The notes under the pieces: model-generated
What the model was told of the DNA's origin: nothing
Database searches by the model: none
The model's input: the letters and a program-made list of their open reading frames with translations, nothing else
Part shown: one piece after another, positions 52,055-61,047 of the stretch
How positions within the stretch are numbered: position 1 is the first letter of the stretch
How the letters are laid out: each line of letters starts with the position of its first letter
DNA from: an uncultured Bacteroidota bacterium
Lineage (GTDB): Bacteria > Bacteroidota > Bacteroidia > Bacteroidales > P3
Assembly (NCBI GenBank): GCA_902793295.1
Contig: CADBDA010000016.1
Coordinates: 1 to 64,000 of the forward strand
Direction of reading: 5' to 3'
Length of the DNA: 64,000 bases
Translations under genes and position numbers: made by a program

Positions 52055-52806
52055 TATCGAAAAGATTCGAGGGTGAGCTGTTCGCCGTCGAAAACGGCAT
52101 AGTCGCGGTTTTCGATCCAGTTGCCCACGTTGATGTAGGTGGCGTCGCCCACGGGGCGGCAGACAGGTGTGTGGCGGTGTCCGAAAAGGAAATAATGGAA
52201 GGGGGGCATGCCGGCGGCGATGCGTTCCAGCTGGCGTTTGGCGCAGTATTGGTAGATGGCCTCCTTGTCGTCGCCCAGGTAGCCGTTGTTGGTCAGGCTG
52301 TGGCGCCGGCGGCTGTTGGCCGACCAACGGTGGGCCAGCGGAAAACCGATGTTGGGATGGATGCCGGCAAAGAGCCATTGGTTGAAGCGGCTACGGAAAA
52401 CACGTTTGAGGAAATTGTAACTGCGGTCCTGGTTGCCCATGCCGTCGCCGTGTCCCAGCAGGAACAGCCGGCCGTCGATGGTCATCTCTTCAGGTTCGTG
52501 ATGCATCAGCACGCCGATTTCTTTCTCCAGATAGTCGAACAGCCACATGTCGTGGTTGCCGATGAAAAAGTGGAACTCCACCCCGTCGTCGGCCATCTGC
52601 GCCATCTTTCCCAACAGCCGGACAAAGCCGCGGGGTACTGCATGTTTGTAGGTGAACCAGAAGTCGAAGATGTCGCCGAGCATGATCACCCTGCGGGCGT
52701 CGTTTTCGATGCTGGTCAGCCACCTTACCATGTCGGCTTCGCGTTGGCGCGTGTCGGCTCCGCTTCCCAGATGGGCATCGGTGATGAAATAGGTCTTGTG
52801 ACGCAT
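52054..52806 (-). CDS. lpxH: UDP-2,3-diacylglucosamine diphosphatase
   Basis: 250 residues from ATG 52806. Cuts UDP-2,3-diacylglucosamine to lipid X in lipid A synthesis. Metallophosphoesterase motifs are in order: FITDAHLGS, MLGDIFDFW, FIGNHDMW, LLGHGDG, and FGHRHTP. The length is right for the family. An in-frame extension up to 52977 overlaps the preceding gene and has no family features, so it is dropped. The 20-bp repeat array begins at its stop codon. Confidence 0.93.
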   Translation of the reverse strand: MRHKTYFITDAHLGSGADTRQREADMVRWLTSIENDARRVIMLGDIFDFWFTYKHAVPRGFVRLLGKMAQMADDGVEFHFFIGNHDMWLFDYLEKEIGVLMHHEPEEMTIDGRLFLLGHGDGMGNQDRSYNFLKRVFRSRFNQWLFAGIHPNIGFPLAHRWSANSRRRHSLTNNGYLGDDKEAIYQYCAKRQLERIAAGMPPFHYFLFGHRHTPVCRPVGDATYINVGNWIENRDYAVFDGEQLTLESFR

Positions 52807-52900
52807 GCTTCGTGTTGTTGTGGGTTGGAGAATGTGGGGATTCGTGGTGGGAATTGATGGTTTGGTGGCGCGAAGGCGTCCAATCTTCAATTCGCCGTCA

Positions 52901-53698
52901 TTATTTGATGATGATTTCCTGTCCGGGTTGTTGCTGCTGCTGAGCCATGGCGCGAGCGCTGCGGATGCGTTCCACACGGGTCTTGAAATACTGGGTGTGG
53001 GGGTTGGTGGGCAGCGAGTCGTTCAGTCCTTCGAGTGCGGTTTCGAACACCTCGAAGTCCGATTCGGCGTAGAAGACGCGCATGGTGTGGTTGTAGGGGG
53101 CGTCGATGGCGTAGAGGGTGCTGAGCGAACCGCGGTGATCGTTGATGAAGTTGTAGAGGGTCAGGTAAACCAGCTGCCGGTTGGAGACGAAGATGGAGTC
53201 GGTGACCTTATGGGCCTCCTCGTACTGCTGGGCGTTCATGGAGGCTTTGTTCTGCTGGTCCTGGTGGGCAATGTCAGAAATGACCAGGTTCGACGCGTTG
53301 ATGTGGTCCTGAATCTCCCACATCAGCTGCGATTCGGGCGATCCTTCGACACGGTAGGTGCTGCCCAATTTGGTGGCGTCGCCGTGAAGGACGATATGTT
53401 CCGCATCGCGCGGCAGCAGGACGATATAATCCACCGGCGACACATGCAGGTTGTAGAAGGTCTGGTAGGGCATGGAGCCTTCAAAGCTGAAGTGGCCTTT
53501 GCTGTCGCAGCGGATGGAATCCACGAAGTTGGCTCCGTTGTCGGGCGTCATCTCCTCGAGGTAGAGGGTCATGTTGGCGGCGTTGGTCAGGGTGCCTTCG
53601 ATGGTGAAGGTGGCGTTGCCGTCGGTGGGCTTGTTGTGGCATGCGGTGGCGCAAAGCAGCAGGGCAGCCATCCATATCATTGTGCAGAATCGGTTCAT
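52901..53698 (-). CDS. DUF4369 lipoprotein lacking a thioredoxin domain
   Basis: 265 residues. Signal peptide MAALLLCATAC with a lipobox Cys at 20. The DUF4369 beta-domain follows: FTIEGTLTNAANMTLYLEEM, then YNLHVSPVDYIVLLPRD. In most Bacteroidetes members this leads into a TlpA-type thioredoxin domain (CxxC); here the chain ends after a Gln-rich helix (QQQQQPGQEIIIK) with no CxxC. Downstream frames do not restore one, so it seems a natural short form. Function unknown. Confidence 0.75.
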   Translation of the reverse strand: MNRFCTMIWMAALLLCATACHNKPTDGNATFTIEGTLTNAANMTLYLEEMTPDNGANFVDSIRCDSKGHFSFEGSMPYQTFYNLHVSPVDYIVLLPRDAEHIVLHGDATKLGSTYRVEGSPESQLMWEIQDHINASNLVISDIAHQDQQNKASMNAQQYEEAHKVTDSIFVSNRQLVYLTLYNFINDHRGSLSTLYAIDAPYNHTMRVFYAESDFEVFETALEGLNDSLPTNPHTQYFKTRVERIRSARAMAQQQQQPGQEIIIK

Positions 53699-53790
53699 TG
53701 CTGATTGATTATTGGGGATTGATGTTTTTGCTTGATACTATTGATTGAATAAAAAGATGACGTCGTTAGGGTCCGGAGAAAGGGCGTTTT

Positions 53791-54729
53791 TTATGGGTTT
53801 GTTCTTGCCATGAAGTCCGCCAGGGTGAGCGCCGCCATGGCTTCCACGATGACCACGGTGCGGGGCAGGTGGCATTGGTCGTGCCGACCGCCGGGGATGA
53901 TGGTTTTGAGGTTGCCATTGGCGTCGATGCATTCGGTGGGTTGGTCGATGGTCACCACCGGATGGAACGCTGTGCGGAACACTACGGGCATGCCGTTGCT
54001 GATGCCCCCCTGAATGCCGCCACAATGGTTGGTGCGGGTGGTGAAATCGCTGTTCCAAGCGTCGCGGTATTGGCTGCCCGGCATTCGAGCCGCTTCGAAT
54101 CCGGCGCCCATCTCGAAGCCGATGGCCGACGGGATGCTCATCATGGCGGCCGCCAGACGGGCGTTGAGTTTGTCGAAGATGGGGTCGCCGATGCCAGCCG
54201 GCAGGTGGTCGATGGTACAGGTGATGATGCCGCCGCTGCTGTCGTGGTCGGCAGGGGAGGGGCTTTCCGCCACTTGTGCCTGGATGCTGATGCCCGTGGA
54301 GCGCAGCATCATCTTGGCCAGTGCGCCGCCCGCCACGCGTGCGGCTGTTTCGCGTGCCGAAGCGCGTCCGCCACCGCGATGGTCACGTCGGCCGTAGCGT
54401 TGCAGGTAGGTGTAGTCGGCATGTCCGGGACGGCACAGCTCCTTCAGCTGGTCGTAGTCGTCGCTGCGAGCCTGACTGTTGCGGATCAGGAAAGCGATGG
54501 GGGTGCCCAGGGTGGTCTCTTCGTAGATGCCCGACAGCAGTTCCACCTCGTCGGGTTCACGTCGGCTGGTGGCGGCATTGCCCGCATGGCGGCGTGCCAT
54601 GTCGTCGGACAGCAGTTGGCGGTCGATGACGATGCCGGCAGGGCAGCCGTCGACCACGCCACCGATGGCGGCGCCGTGCGATTCGCCGAAAGTGGTCAGT
54701 CGAAAATGGGTTCCGAAGGTGTTCGACAC
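53791..54729 (-). CDS. aroC: Chorismate synthase, unusually short
   Basis: 312 residues against the usual 350-365. Converts EPSP to chorismate with reduced FMN. GESHGAAIGGVVDGCPAG (first His), RPGHADYTY (second active-site His), GGGRASARETAARVAGG and GGRHDQCHLPR are conserved. Compared with the family, about 35-40 residues are missing between GISIQAQV and SSGGIITCTI, and the C-terminus is about ten residues short. All catalytic motifs remain, so it is probably active. The DNA lies open without frameshift signs. Confidence 0.9.
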   Translation of the reverse strand: MSNTFGTHFRLTTFGESHGAAIGGVVDGCPAGIVIDRQLLSDDMARRHAGNAATSRREPDEVELLSGIYEETTLGTPIAFLIRNSQARSDDYDQLKELCRPGHADYTYLQRYGRRDHRGGGRASARETAARVAGGALAKMMLRSTGISIQAQVAESPSPADHDSSGGIITCTIDHLPAGIGDPIFDKLNARLAAAMMSIPSAIGFEMGAGFEAARMPGSQYRDAWNSDFTTRTNHCGGIQGGISNGMPVVFRTAFHPVVTIDQPTECIDANGNLKTIIPGGRHDQCHLPRTVVIVEAMAALTLADFMARTNP

Positions 54730-54758
54730 GTTTTTTCCAGTTGGGTTTTAAAAGGCTA

Positions 54759-54782
54759 AGAGCCGTGCGAGGGCACGGCTCT
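54759..54782 (-). terminator. Hairpin between the FKBP gene and aroC
   Basis: AGAGCCGTGC (54759-54768) and GCACGGCTCT (54773-54782), a 10-base stem, with a T-rich minus-strand 3' side (CCTTTT). Confidence 0.6.
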
Positions 54783-54800
54783 GATGCGGATGAGGTTTGT

Positions 54801-55667
54801 TTACTTCACAATATCGAGCAATTCCACCTCGAAGATGAGCGTAGATCCCGGCGGTATTTCGCCGTTGATGCGGTCGCCGTAGCCCAATTCGGAGGGGATG
54901 TAGAAGATATACTTCGAGCCGACGTTCATCAGCTGCAGACCTTCCGTCCATCCGGGAATCACTTGGTTGACGTAGAATTCGGCGGGATTTCCGCGGTCGT
55001 AGCTGCTGTCAAATTTTTTGCCGTCGATGAAGGTGCCGGTATAATGTACCCTGACCATATTCTTGGCGGTGGGCTTACGGCCTTCGCCTTTCTTCACAAT
55101 GCGGTACTGCAATCCGCTATTGGTGGTGTAGACCGACTTGTTGTTGGCGTTTTCTTTCAGGAATTTTTTGCCGGCGGCCTTGTTCTTTTCGAGGGAGGCC
55201 ATCATCTCTTCATGTTTTTTGCGCTGGTTTTCCTCGAAATTCTGTTGGAAGCGTTGCAGCAGCGATTGGCTTACCTGCGGCGGGAATCCGGCATTGCCAT
55301 GGGCCATGTCGTAGAACGACTGGGAGACGATGTCGAGGTCGATGCCCAGATGCTGTTGCTGCCAGCTGGCGGCAATGTCGCGCGCAATGGCGTACGATGC
55401 CGAGTCGTTGAATGTGGTGATTTGCTTGTGGCCATGGTCCAGGCGCTTCACCTGCTCGGTCAGTTTGGCTTCGGTCGCTTTCGCCGTTTTCAGCTCATTC
55501 TGCAGCGATTTGAGCTCTTTGCTCATTTCTTCCATCTCCTGACGCATCTGGTAGTAGTGGGATTCGCTCATCACGGCTTTGCCGCGTTTGATGGTGACCT
55601 CGTCTGACTGAGCCATGGCGACGCCTGTCAGACAGCAGGCAGCGATAAGAATGAATGTTTTTTTCAT
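54801..55667 (-). CDS. FKBP-type peptidyl-prolyl cis-trans isomerase
   Basis: 288 residues. A signal peptide (ILIAACCLTGVAMAQ) sends it to the periplasm. An N-terminal helical FKBP_N region (QVSQSLLQRFQQNFEENQRKK) precedes the PPIase domain (about 185-287): VRVHYTGTFIDGKKFDSSYDR, VIPGWTEGLQLM, YIPSELGYGDR and STLIFEVELLDI. Mip/FkpA-like folding helper for exported proteins. It has a coiled-coil stretch near residues 25-60. Confidence 0.93.
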   Translation of the reverse strand: MKKTFILIAACCLTGVAMAQSDEVTIKRGKAVMSESHYYQMRQEMEEMSKELKSLQNELKTAKATEAKLTEQVKRLDHGHKQITTFNDSASYAIARDIAASWQQQHLGIDLDIVSQSFYDMAHGNAGFPPQVSQSLLQRFQQNFEENQRKKHEEMMASLEKNKAAGKKFLKENANNKSVYTTNSGLQYRIVKKGEGRKPTAKNMVRVHYTGTFIDGKKFDSSYDRGNPAEFYVNQVIPGWTEGLQLMNVGSKYIFYIPSELGYGDRINGEIPPGSTLIFEVELLDIVK

Positions 55668-55687
55668 GTTCTGTCTATTTTAACAAA

Positions 55688-55716
55688 CCGCATTGGGAGC
55701 CCGGCTCCCAATGCGG
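55688..55716 (-). terminator. Terminator after buk
   Basis: Perfect 12-base stem CCGCATTGGGAG / CTCCCAATGCGG with a 5-base loop; the minus-strand side continues TTTGTTAAAAT. Confidence 0.65.
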
Positions 55717-55758
55717 CATACATGTCGTTGGTTCTTTTTGGAAAGATGCTTGCTGGGC

Positions 55759-56850
55759 TTAGGCGTAGATTTTGGCTTTGGCGCCATCCAAAATCTCTTT
55801 GCCGCACATGGCAAGGGCCAGCATCTCGTTTTCGCCTTTGTAGATCTTGACAGGGGCGATCCAATCGATGCGTTTGGTGATTTCGGCCATCCAAGGCTTG
55901 CTGTAGGCGATGCCGCCGGTGAGGAGGATGGCGTCGACTTTGCCGCAAACCACAGCAGCCAGACGGCTGATTTCCATGGCCACCTGATAGCAGAAGGCGT
56001 CGACCAGCAGTTTGCATTTCTCGTCGCCGGCAAGGGCTTTCTTTTCCACCTCGTAGGCGTCGTTGGTGCCCAGATAAGCCACAAAACCGCCTTCGGCAGT
56101 GACCATCTTCTTCAGCTGGGCTTCGGTGTATTTGCCGCTGCAGGCCACCTCGATGAGTTTCGAGGCGTTGATGCTTCCGCAACGGGTGGGCGAGAAGGCA
56201 CCGAGACCGCAGAGGGCGCGGTTCACTTCGACCACGCGGCCGTGGTTGTGGATGCCCACGCTGACACCACCACCCATGTGGGCGATGATAAGGTTCAGGT
56301 CCTCATAGTGTTTGCCCAGTTCGCGCGCATAGAGCTTGGCGGTCATTTTCTGGTTCAGGCAATGCCAGATGACGCCTTCGCGGCTGGGGTCGAGGTCGAA
56401 TACAGGGTGGCCGGAGATTTTGGCGTAATCGGGACGCTCGTCGACGATGCCGGGGTCGGAGATGTAAGCGTGCTCCAATCCGATTTCGGTGGCGATGCTG
56501 TCGGCTATCAGAGCGCCCAGGTTGCAGGCATGCTTGCCCTGGATGCCGTCGTGGCACTCCTGCTTCATCAGTTCGTTCACCTCATAGGTGCCCGATTCGC
56601 AAGGACGGGTCAGGCCGCCACGGCCCATGACGATAGCGATTTCGTCGGTGCCCACATTGTGGCGCTTGAGCATGTCAAGGATGGCACCTTTGCGGTAGTC
56701 GAACTGGTCGGCCACTTCCTTGAATTTTTGGATCTCTTCAATAGGATGGCTCAAATTCTCGGTGAAAACTTCATTTTCTCCTTCGTAGATAGCAGCCTTG
56801 GTCGAGGTTGCGCCTGGGTTGATAACCAGCGTATATTTCTTTGTACTCAT
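55759..56850 (-). CDS. buk: Butyrate kinase family acyl kinase
   Basis: 363 residues. ASKHA-fold kinase making butyryl-phosphate from butyrate, or ATP in the fermenting direction. TLVINPGATSTKAAIYEG, GRGGLTRPC, HMGGGVSVGIHNHGRVV and ILLTGGIAYS match Buk rather than AckA. A phosphotransbutyrylase gene is not next to it. With the acyl-CoA dehydrogenase and EtfBA it suggests butyrate or branched-chain acid production; homologues also act on isobutyrate and isovalerate. Confidence 0.92.
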   Translation of the reverse strand: MSTKKYTLVINPGATSTKAAIYEGENEVFTENLSHPIEEIQKFKEVADQFDYRKGAILDMLKRHNVGTDEIAIVMGRGGLTRPCESGTYEVNELMKQECHDGIQGKHACNLGALIADSIATEIGLEHAYISDPGIVDERPDYAKISGHPVFDLDPSREGVIWHCLNQKMTAKLYARELGKHYEDLNLIIAHMGGGVSVGIHNHGRVVEVNRALCGLGAFSPTRCGSINASKLIEVACSGKYTEAQLKKMVTAEGGFVAYLGTNDAYEVEKKALAGDEKCKLLVDAFCYQVAMEISRLAAVVCGKVDAILLTGGIAYSKPWMAEITKRIDWIAPVKIYKGENEMLALAMCGKEILDGAKAKIYA

Positions 56851-56887
56851 ATATTATTTTGTTGTTTGATTTTCTTTTTTAATCGAT

Positions 56888-56896
56888 GCAAAAATA
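56888..56896 (-). promoter_or_regulatory. -7 promoter element of buk
   Basis: Minus strand TATTTTTGC, 37 bases before the buk start. Confidence 0.5.
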
Positions 56897-57029
56897 GCAA
56901 TTTTTTTACAATTGGCGATTGTTAAAAAAAGTCTATGCAATTTTTGGAATGACGAAAATGTTAACATTCTTTATTTCTTATTTGAAAATCAGCCTTATAC
57001 GATTTGGTATTTTTTTTGTTTTTTTTCGT

Positions 57030-57064
57030 GAAAATCCTTTTTTTTTCATTGTTTCAGGATTTTC
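57030..57064 (+). other. Leader hairpin before the transglycosylase gene
   Basis: GAAAATCCT (57030-57038) and AGGATTTTC (57056-57064) can pair, in a very AT-rich leader 49 bases before the start. Confidence 0.35.
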
Positions 57065-57112
57065 GTATAATAAAATAGAACTATTTGAGTTAATTATTCA
57101 AATTCATTCGCT

Positions 57113-58714
57113 ATGAACAAACTCATCCATCATTATATTGCTGTCTTTTCTTTGTTGGCTTCACTCGCACTTGCTTCCGTTCCCGTTTTCGGCCAACGCC
57201 CCGACAACAGCATCGACACGAATTTCTTCCTGGCAGTGGATGCCGCCAACTACGACAGCCTGCTCCACAATTTCTATATGCAGCAGTATGTCCAGTCGGC
57301 CAACAGCCATCGCAACCGCAAGGCCTCGCAGGCTTATGCCGAATTTGACAATATTCCCGACTCGGTCTTCATCCACCGCTTGCAGCGCCTCCACATGGTG
57401 GTGCCCATGACCTACAACAGCGATGTGCGTGCCTATATCAAGCTCTATGTGCGCATCATGAGCCGCCGACTGGATGCAATGCTCTCATTGACGGAATACT
57501 ATTTCCCCATGTTCGAGGAGACGCTTGACCGCTACAAGGTGCCTTCCGAACTGAAATATCTCACCATCGTTGAATCGGCGCTCAACCCCCAAGCCACCTC
57601 ACGTGCCGGCGCTGCCGGATTGTGGCAGTTCATGTATTCCACCGGACGGCACTATGACCTGGAAGTCAACTCGCTGGTCGACGAGCGCCGCGACCCCTAC
57701 AAGTCGACTGTCGCTGCGGCCCGACTGCTGCGTTCGCTCTACGACATCTACCGCGACTGGCAGCTGGCCATGGCGGCCTACAACTGTGGTCCGGGCAACG
57801 TCAACAAGGCTATTGCCCGTTCGGGCGGCAAACATACCTTCTGGGAAATCTATCCTTACCTGCCCCGCGAAACGCGCGGCTACATCCCCGCCTATATCGG
57901 TGCCACCTATGTCATGAACTACTATCAGGAACACGGACTTACGGCGGGCCGCTACGAACTGCCGTTGCGCACCGACACCATCCATCTGCACAAAGATGTC
58001 CACTTTGCCGCTGTGACCAAATTCACTGGCATTCCGACGGTGCAGCTGCGCCAGCTCAACCCGCAGTACCGGGCCGATGTGGTGCCGGCATCGTCGCGCT
58101 CCTACGCCATCTGCCTGCCTTCCAACCGCTCCGGCCTCTTCCTGAAATATGAGGATTCCATCTATAGGGTCTCGAAGGACACCATTGCCAAGAAAAACAC
58201 CTATGTGGCCTCGTCGGTTTCGTCGGGTACCATCGTCTACCATAAGGTGCGCAAAGGCGAGACATGGAGCGGCATCGCCAACCGCTATGGCGTTTCGGTC
58301 AACAGCCTGAAACGTTGGAACGGCAAAGGCCGCAAGAGTTCGCTCAAGGTGGGTACCCGCCTCAAAATATATCTGCCGGCCAAAGAGGATAACAACAAGT
58401 CCTCCAGCGAGTCGGAGACTTCGAAAAACGACACGGTCAGCACCGCTGCCGACTCGTCGCAGGTGGCCAACAACACTTCCAAACCGACTGCCAACACGAC
58501 AAAAGCCGATAACAACAAAAGCAACACCGGCACCAAGACAACCACCAAGACAAATACTGCCAAAAACAACAGCCCGGTCTACTATACGGTGCGAAAGGGC
58601 GACAGCTTGGGCAAGATTGCCAGCAAACACCACACCTCGGTGACCAAACTGAAGCAGCTGAACAACCTCAGATCAGACAAGATACGCGTCGGTCAGCGTC
58701 TGAGGGTCAAATAA
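57113..58714 (+). CDS. MltD-like lytic murein transglycosylase with two LysM domains
   Basis: 533 residues. A signal peptide (SLLASLALASVPVFG) exports it. SLT domain with the catalytic Glu in IVESALNPQATSRAGAAGLW, followed by YNCGPGNVNKAI. LysM 1 (YHKVRKGETWSGIANRYGVS) and LysM 2 (YYTVRKGDSLGKIASKHHTS), parted by a Lys/Thr/Asn/Ser linker, bind peptidoglycan. Cleaves glycan strands with an anhydroMurNAc end, which AnmK (18.2 kb) can recycle. It is followed by divIC and an NlpC/P60 hydrolase. Confidence 0.94.
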   Translation: MNKLIHHYIAVFSLLASLALASVPVFGQRPDNSIDTNFFLAVDAANYDSLLHNFYMQQYVQSANSHRNRKASQAYAEFDNIPDSVFIHRLQRLHMVVPMTYNSDVRAYIKLYVRIMSRRLDAMLSLTEYYFPMFEETLDRYKVPSELKYLTIVESALNPQATSRAGAAGLWQFMYSTGRHYDLEVNSLVDERRDPYKSTVAAARLLRSLYDIYRDWQLAMAAYNCGPGNVNKAIARSGGKHTFWEIYPYLPRETRGYIPAYIGATYVMNYYQEHGLTAGRYELPLRTDTIHLHKDVHFAAVTKFTGIPTVQLRQLNPQYRADVVPASSRSYAICLPSNRSGLFLKYEDSIYRVSKDTIAKKNTYVASSVSSGTIVYHKVRKGETWSGIANRYGVSVNSLKRWNGKGRKSSLKVGTRLKIYLPAKEDNNKSSSESETSKNDTVSTAADSSQVANNTSKPTANTTKADNNKSNTGTKTTTKTNTAKNNSPVYYTVRKGDSLGKIASKHHTSVTKLKQLNNLRSDKIRVGQRLRVK

Positions 58715-58736
58715 CATCGCAAATTCGGTAAGCACA

Positions 58737-59048
58737 ATGAATTTCAAGGATACCAAAGTCTGGAAAATCATCAAGAACAAGTATGTCATCACTTGTATCA
58801 TCTTTCTGCTGATCATCCTTTTTCTTGACGAAAACAACCTCTTCGTGACCCGCTCGCTGCGACACGATGTGGCCGAATTGAACTATACCATCGACACCCT
58901 CAAACAGGGCATCACCGCCGACAGCATCAAGGCGGAACGGCTCAAAAACGACATCGACTCCATCGAACGCTACGGACGCGAGACCTACTTCATGAAGGGC
59001 GATAAGGAGGATGTCTTTGTCGTGACCCGTGTTGCCGAGTCGGATTGA
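58737..59048 (+). CDS. divIC: FtsB/DivIC-family septum protein
   Basis: 103 residues. One N-terminal membrane segment (YVITCIIFLLIILFLDENN) followed by a short coiled coil (ELNYTIDTLKQGI, SIKAERLKNDIDSIERYGRETYFM), the FtsB/DivIC fold. Bitopic divisome scaffold with FtsL and FtsQ in the family. It lies 22 bases after the transglycosylase gene. Confidence 0.85.
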   Translation: MNFKDTKVWKIIKNKYVITCIIFLLIILFLDENNLFVTRSLRHDVAELNYTIDTLKQGITADSIKAERLKNDIDSIERYGRETYFMKGDKEDVFVVTRVAESD

Positions 59049-59091
59049 AACCACGCTTCGGATAGCTAACCATAAACACAACGCGTAACCT

Positions 59092-59727
59092 ATGAAATCG
59101 TCAAGCAAATACATCGTTTGGGCATTGGCCGCATGTCTGGCGGCAGCCTCTTTCTCTTCGTGCCAGGCTCTCAAGAAGTTTTTCAACACGGATCTTGAAG
59201 ACGAGGACTATATCGTCGGACAGCTCTATGCCGACGAATATGTCAAGGAGGAGCTTTCCCACCGTCCCAATGACGATGCCAAACCCCAGAGCCACGGACG
59301 GGCGGGGTCGCGTTGCGGCATGGAACTCAACGACAAGGACAACCCCAAACTGTATGAGGCTATCGACAGCTGGTACGGAACGCCTTACCTCTATGGGGGA
59401 TGCACTACCGACGGCGTCGACTGCTCCTGCTTTGTGGGACATGTCTACAAGGCGGTGTACGGCGTTGCGCTGCACCGTACGGCCAGCGATATCCAGAAAG
59501 ACATGTATAAGGATGTGAAACGGGATAATCTGCGCGAGGGCGATGTGGTCTTTTTCCTCAACTCCAAAGGCAATGTGGGCCATGTGGGCATCTATCTGCG
59601 CGACGATCTGTTTGTCCATTCCTCCACCTCGAATGGTGTCATCATCAGCTCGCTCGAGAACAGCTACTGGAAAAAGCATTTCTACAAAGGTGGACGACAC
59701 AAGTCGGTGACCACCAAGTACAAATAA
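59092..59727 (+). CDS. NlpC/P60 peptidoglycan hydrolase, lipoprotein
   Basis: 211 residues. Signal peptide ALAACLAAASFSSC with lipobox Cys at 24. The NlpC/P60 domain has the catalytic Cys in GVDCSCFVG, His in GHVGIYLR and the third polar residue His in FVHSSTSNGV. The family cuts D-gamma-glutamyl-meso-diaminopimelate bonds. It is downstream of the transglycosylase and DivIC genes, a small wall-remodelling cluster. Confidence 0.93.
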   Translation: MKSSSKYIVWALAACLAAASFSSCQALKKFFNTDLEDEDYIVGQLYADEYVKEELSHRPNDDAKPQSHGRAGSRCGMELNDKDNPKLYEAIDSWYGTPYLYGGCTTDGVDCSCFVGHVYKAVYGVALHRTASDIQKDMYKDVKRDNLREGDVVFFLNSKGNVGHVGIYLRDDLFVHSSTSNGVIISSLENSYWKKHFYKGGRHKSVTTKYK

Positions 59728-59763
59728 TTTCCACCCTCACAATCGGTAGCTTGCAAGGATGAG

Positions 59764-59788
59764 GGAACGGTGTCGGAACGACCGTTCC
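59764..59788. terminator. Hairpin between convergent nlpC and sui1 genes
   Basis: GGAACGG...CCGTTCC with inner TCG/CGA. No strong T-tract on either side. Confidence 0.45.
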
Positions 59789-59804
59789 TGTTGTTACGTA
59801 TGCT

Positions 59805-60140
59805 TTAGTTTCTGGTGGTTTTGTAGCCCTCGGAGGTCAGCAGGGACTGCACCTTTTCGCGGTGGTCGCCCTGAATCAGTATTTCCCCGTCTTTGACGTT
59901 GCCACCGACGCCACACTTGGTCTTGAGCATCTTGCCCAGTGCGTTCAGGTCGTCGCTGGTGCCGACAAATCCGCTTACCAGTGTGACTTGTTTGCCGCCA
60001 CGCTGCTTGCGGTCGAGGGTGACGTGCAGTTTCTGCTGCTGGGGCGGCAGCGTCACCTGTTCGATGATATCGTCTTCGTATTGGTAGTCGAAGTCCGGAT
60101 TGGTGGAATAAACCACCCCAATTTTGTTTTTCTTTGACAC
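59805..60140 (-). CDS. SUI1/eIF1-like translation factor (YciH type)
   Basis: 111 residues. LHVTLDRKQRGGKQVTLVSGF and KTKCGVGGNVKDGEILIQGDH are the SUI1 core. In eukaryotes and archaea eIF1 checks start codons; the bacterial YciH homologue affects initiation fidelity. Single-domain, cytoplasmic. It is 28 bases downstream of the lipid kinase. Confidence 0.92.
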   Translation of the reverse strand: MSKKNKIGVVYSTNPDFDYQYEDDIIEQVTLPPQQQKLHVTLDRKQRGGKQVTLVSGFVGTSDDLNALGKMLKTKCGVGGNVKDGEILIQGDHREKVQSLLTSEGYKTTRN

Positions 60141-60168
60141 GGTTGAACTGATGATTGGAGGTTGATTG

Positions 60169-61047
60169 TTAAGGTACCAGCACCCGAAGGGATTTGCGGA
60201 GGTTGAAGAAATGGAGCTCTGTGCCGATGCGTTCGCCTTCGCCGTCGATGTTGACCCAGCGTTCCTCGTTGTTGTAGACGGTCACTTCGCGGGCCTTGAA
60301 GTATTCCACATGCTGCGAAAGCTCGAAGTGGTTGAGGTAGAGCAGGGGGGCGGTGAGGGGCAGATGAAGCAGGGGGATGCGGTCCACGATGCAGACGTCG
60401 ATCAGACCGTCGTCGAGTTTGGCCATGGGCGCCACAGCGGTGTTGTATCCGAACTGGTTGGAGTTGGCGAAGCTGATGAACCAGGCTTTGCGTTCTATTT
60501 CGTTGCCGTCGATGTTGAGCCGGAAGGTGTGTTCCTTGTAGGTGGGGTAGTCGGTAAGGATGATTTTGGCGTAGGCTTGCAATCCGCGGGCTTTGGCTTG
60601 CTTCATGCGTCGAGCCACGCGGGCGTCGAATCCGATGCCGGCGATGCTGGTCACAACGCGGTCGTTGAGATAGATGGTGTCGATTTCGGCAATCTTGTAT
60701 CGGTTGATGACCTCCACGGCATGGGTGGGGGTCAGCGGTATCTTGAGGTTGCGTGCCAGACCGTTGCCGCTGCCGCAGGGAATGATGCCCAGCGCCAGAT
60801 CGGAACCTACCATGCCCGAAACCACATCGTTCACACTGCCGTCGCCACCTACGGCGACAATGGCGTCGAAACAGCCCTGCTGTACGGCTTCGCGAGCCAG
60901 TTCGGTGCCGTGGTGGATGCGCTCGGTGTAGCGCACGGTGTAGTCAAGCAGCGAATGGTCTATCGTGTTCTCCAGAATGGTCTCTATTTTTTTCTGCTTC
61001 CCAATGCCCGAGACAGGGTTGACGATGAAAAGGATGTTGCGTTTCAT
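60169..61047 (-). CDS. YegS/DagK-type lipid kinase
   Basis: 292 residues. FIVNPVSGIGKQKKIE at the start, VGGDGSVNDVVSGM and GIIPCGSGNGLARNL are the nucleotide-binding and catalytic motifs. Phosphorylates a diacylglycerol-like or sphingoid lipid. Its start overlaps the end of the LtaS-like gene by 4 bases (61044-61047), so the two are coupled; a kinase that recycles the diacylglycerol left by phosphoglycerol or phosphoethanolamine transfer would make sense (inference). Confidence 0.9.
   Translation of the reverse strand: MKRNILFIVNPVSGIGKQKKIETILENTIDHSLLDYTVRYTERIHHGTELAREAVQQGCFDAIVAVGGDGSVNDVVSGMVGSDLALGIIPCGSGNGLARNLKIPLTPTHAVEVINRYKIAEIDTIYLNDRVVTSIAGIGFDARVARRMKQAKARGLQAYAKIILTDYPTYKEHTFRLNIDGNEIERKAWFISFANSNQFGYNTAVAPMAKLDDGLIDVCIVDRIPLLHLPLTAPLLYLNHFELSQHVEYFKAREVTVYNNEERWVNIDGEGERIGTELHFFNLRKSLRVLVP

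Noticed and set aside
52807..52977. Upstream extension of lpxH to 52977
   Set aside because: Overlaps the end of the DUF4369 gene and lacks family similarity before MRHKTYFITDAH.
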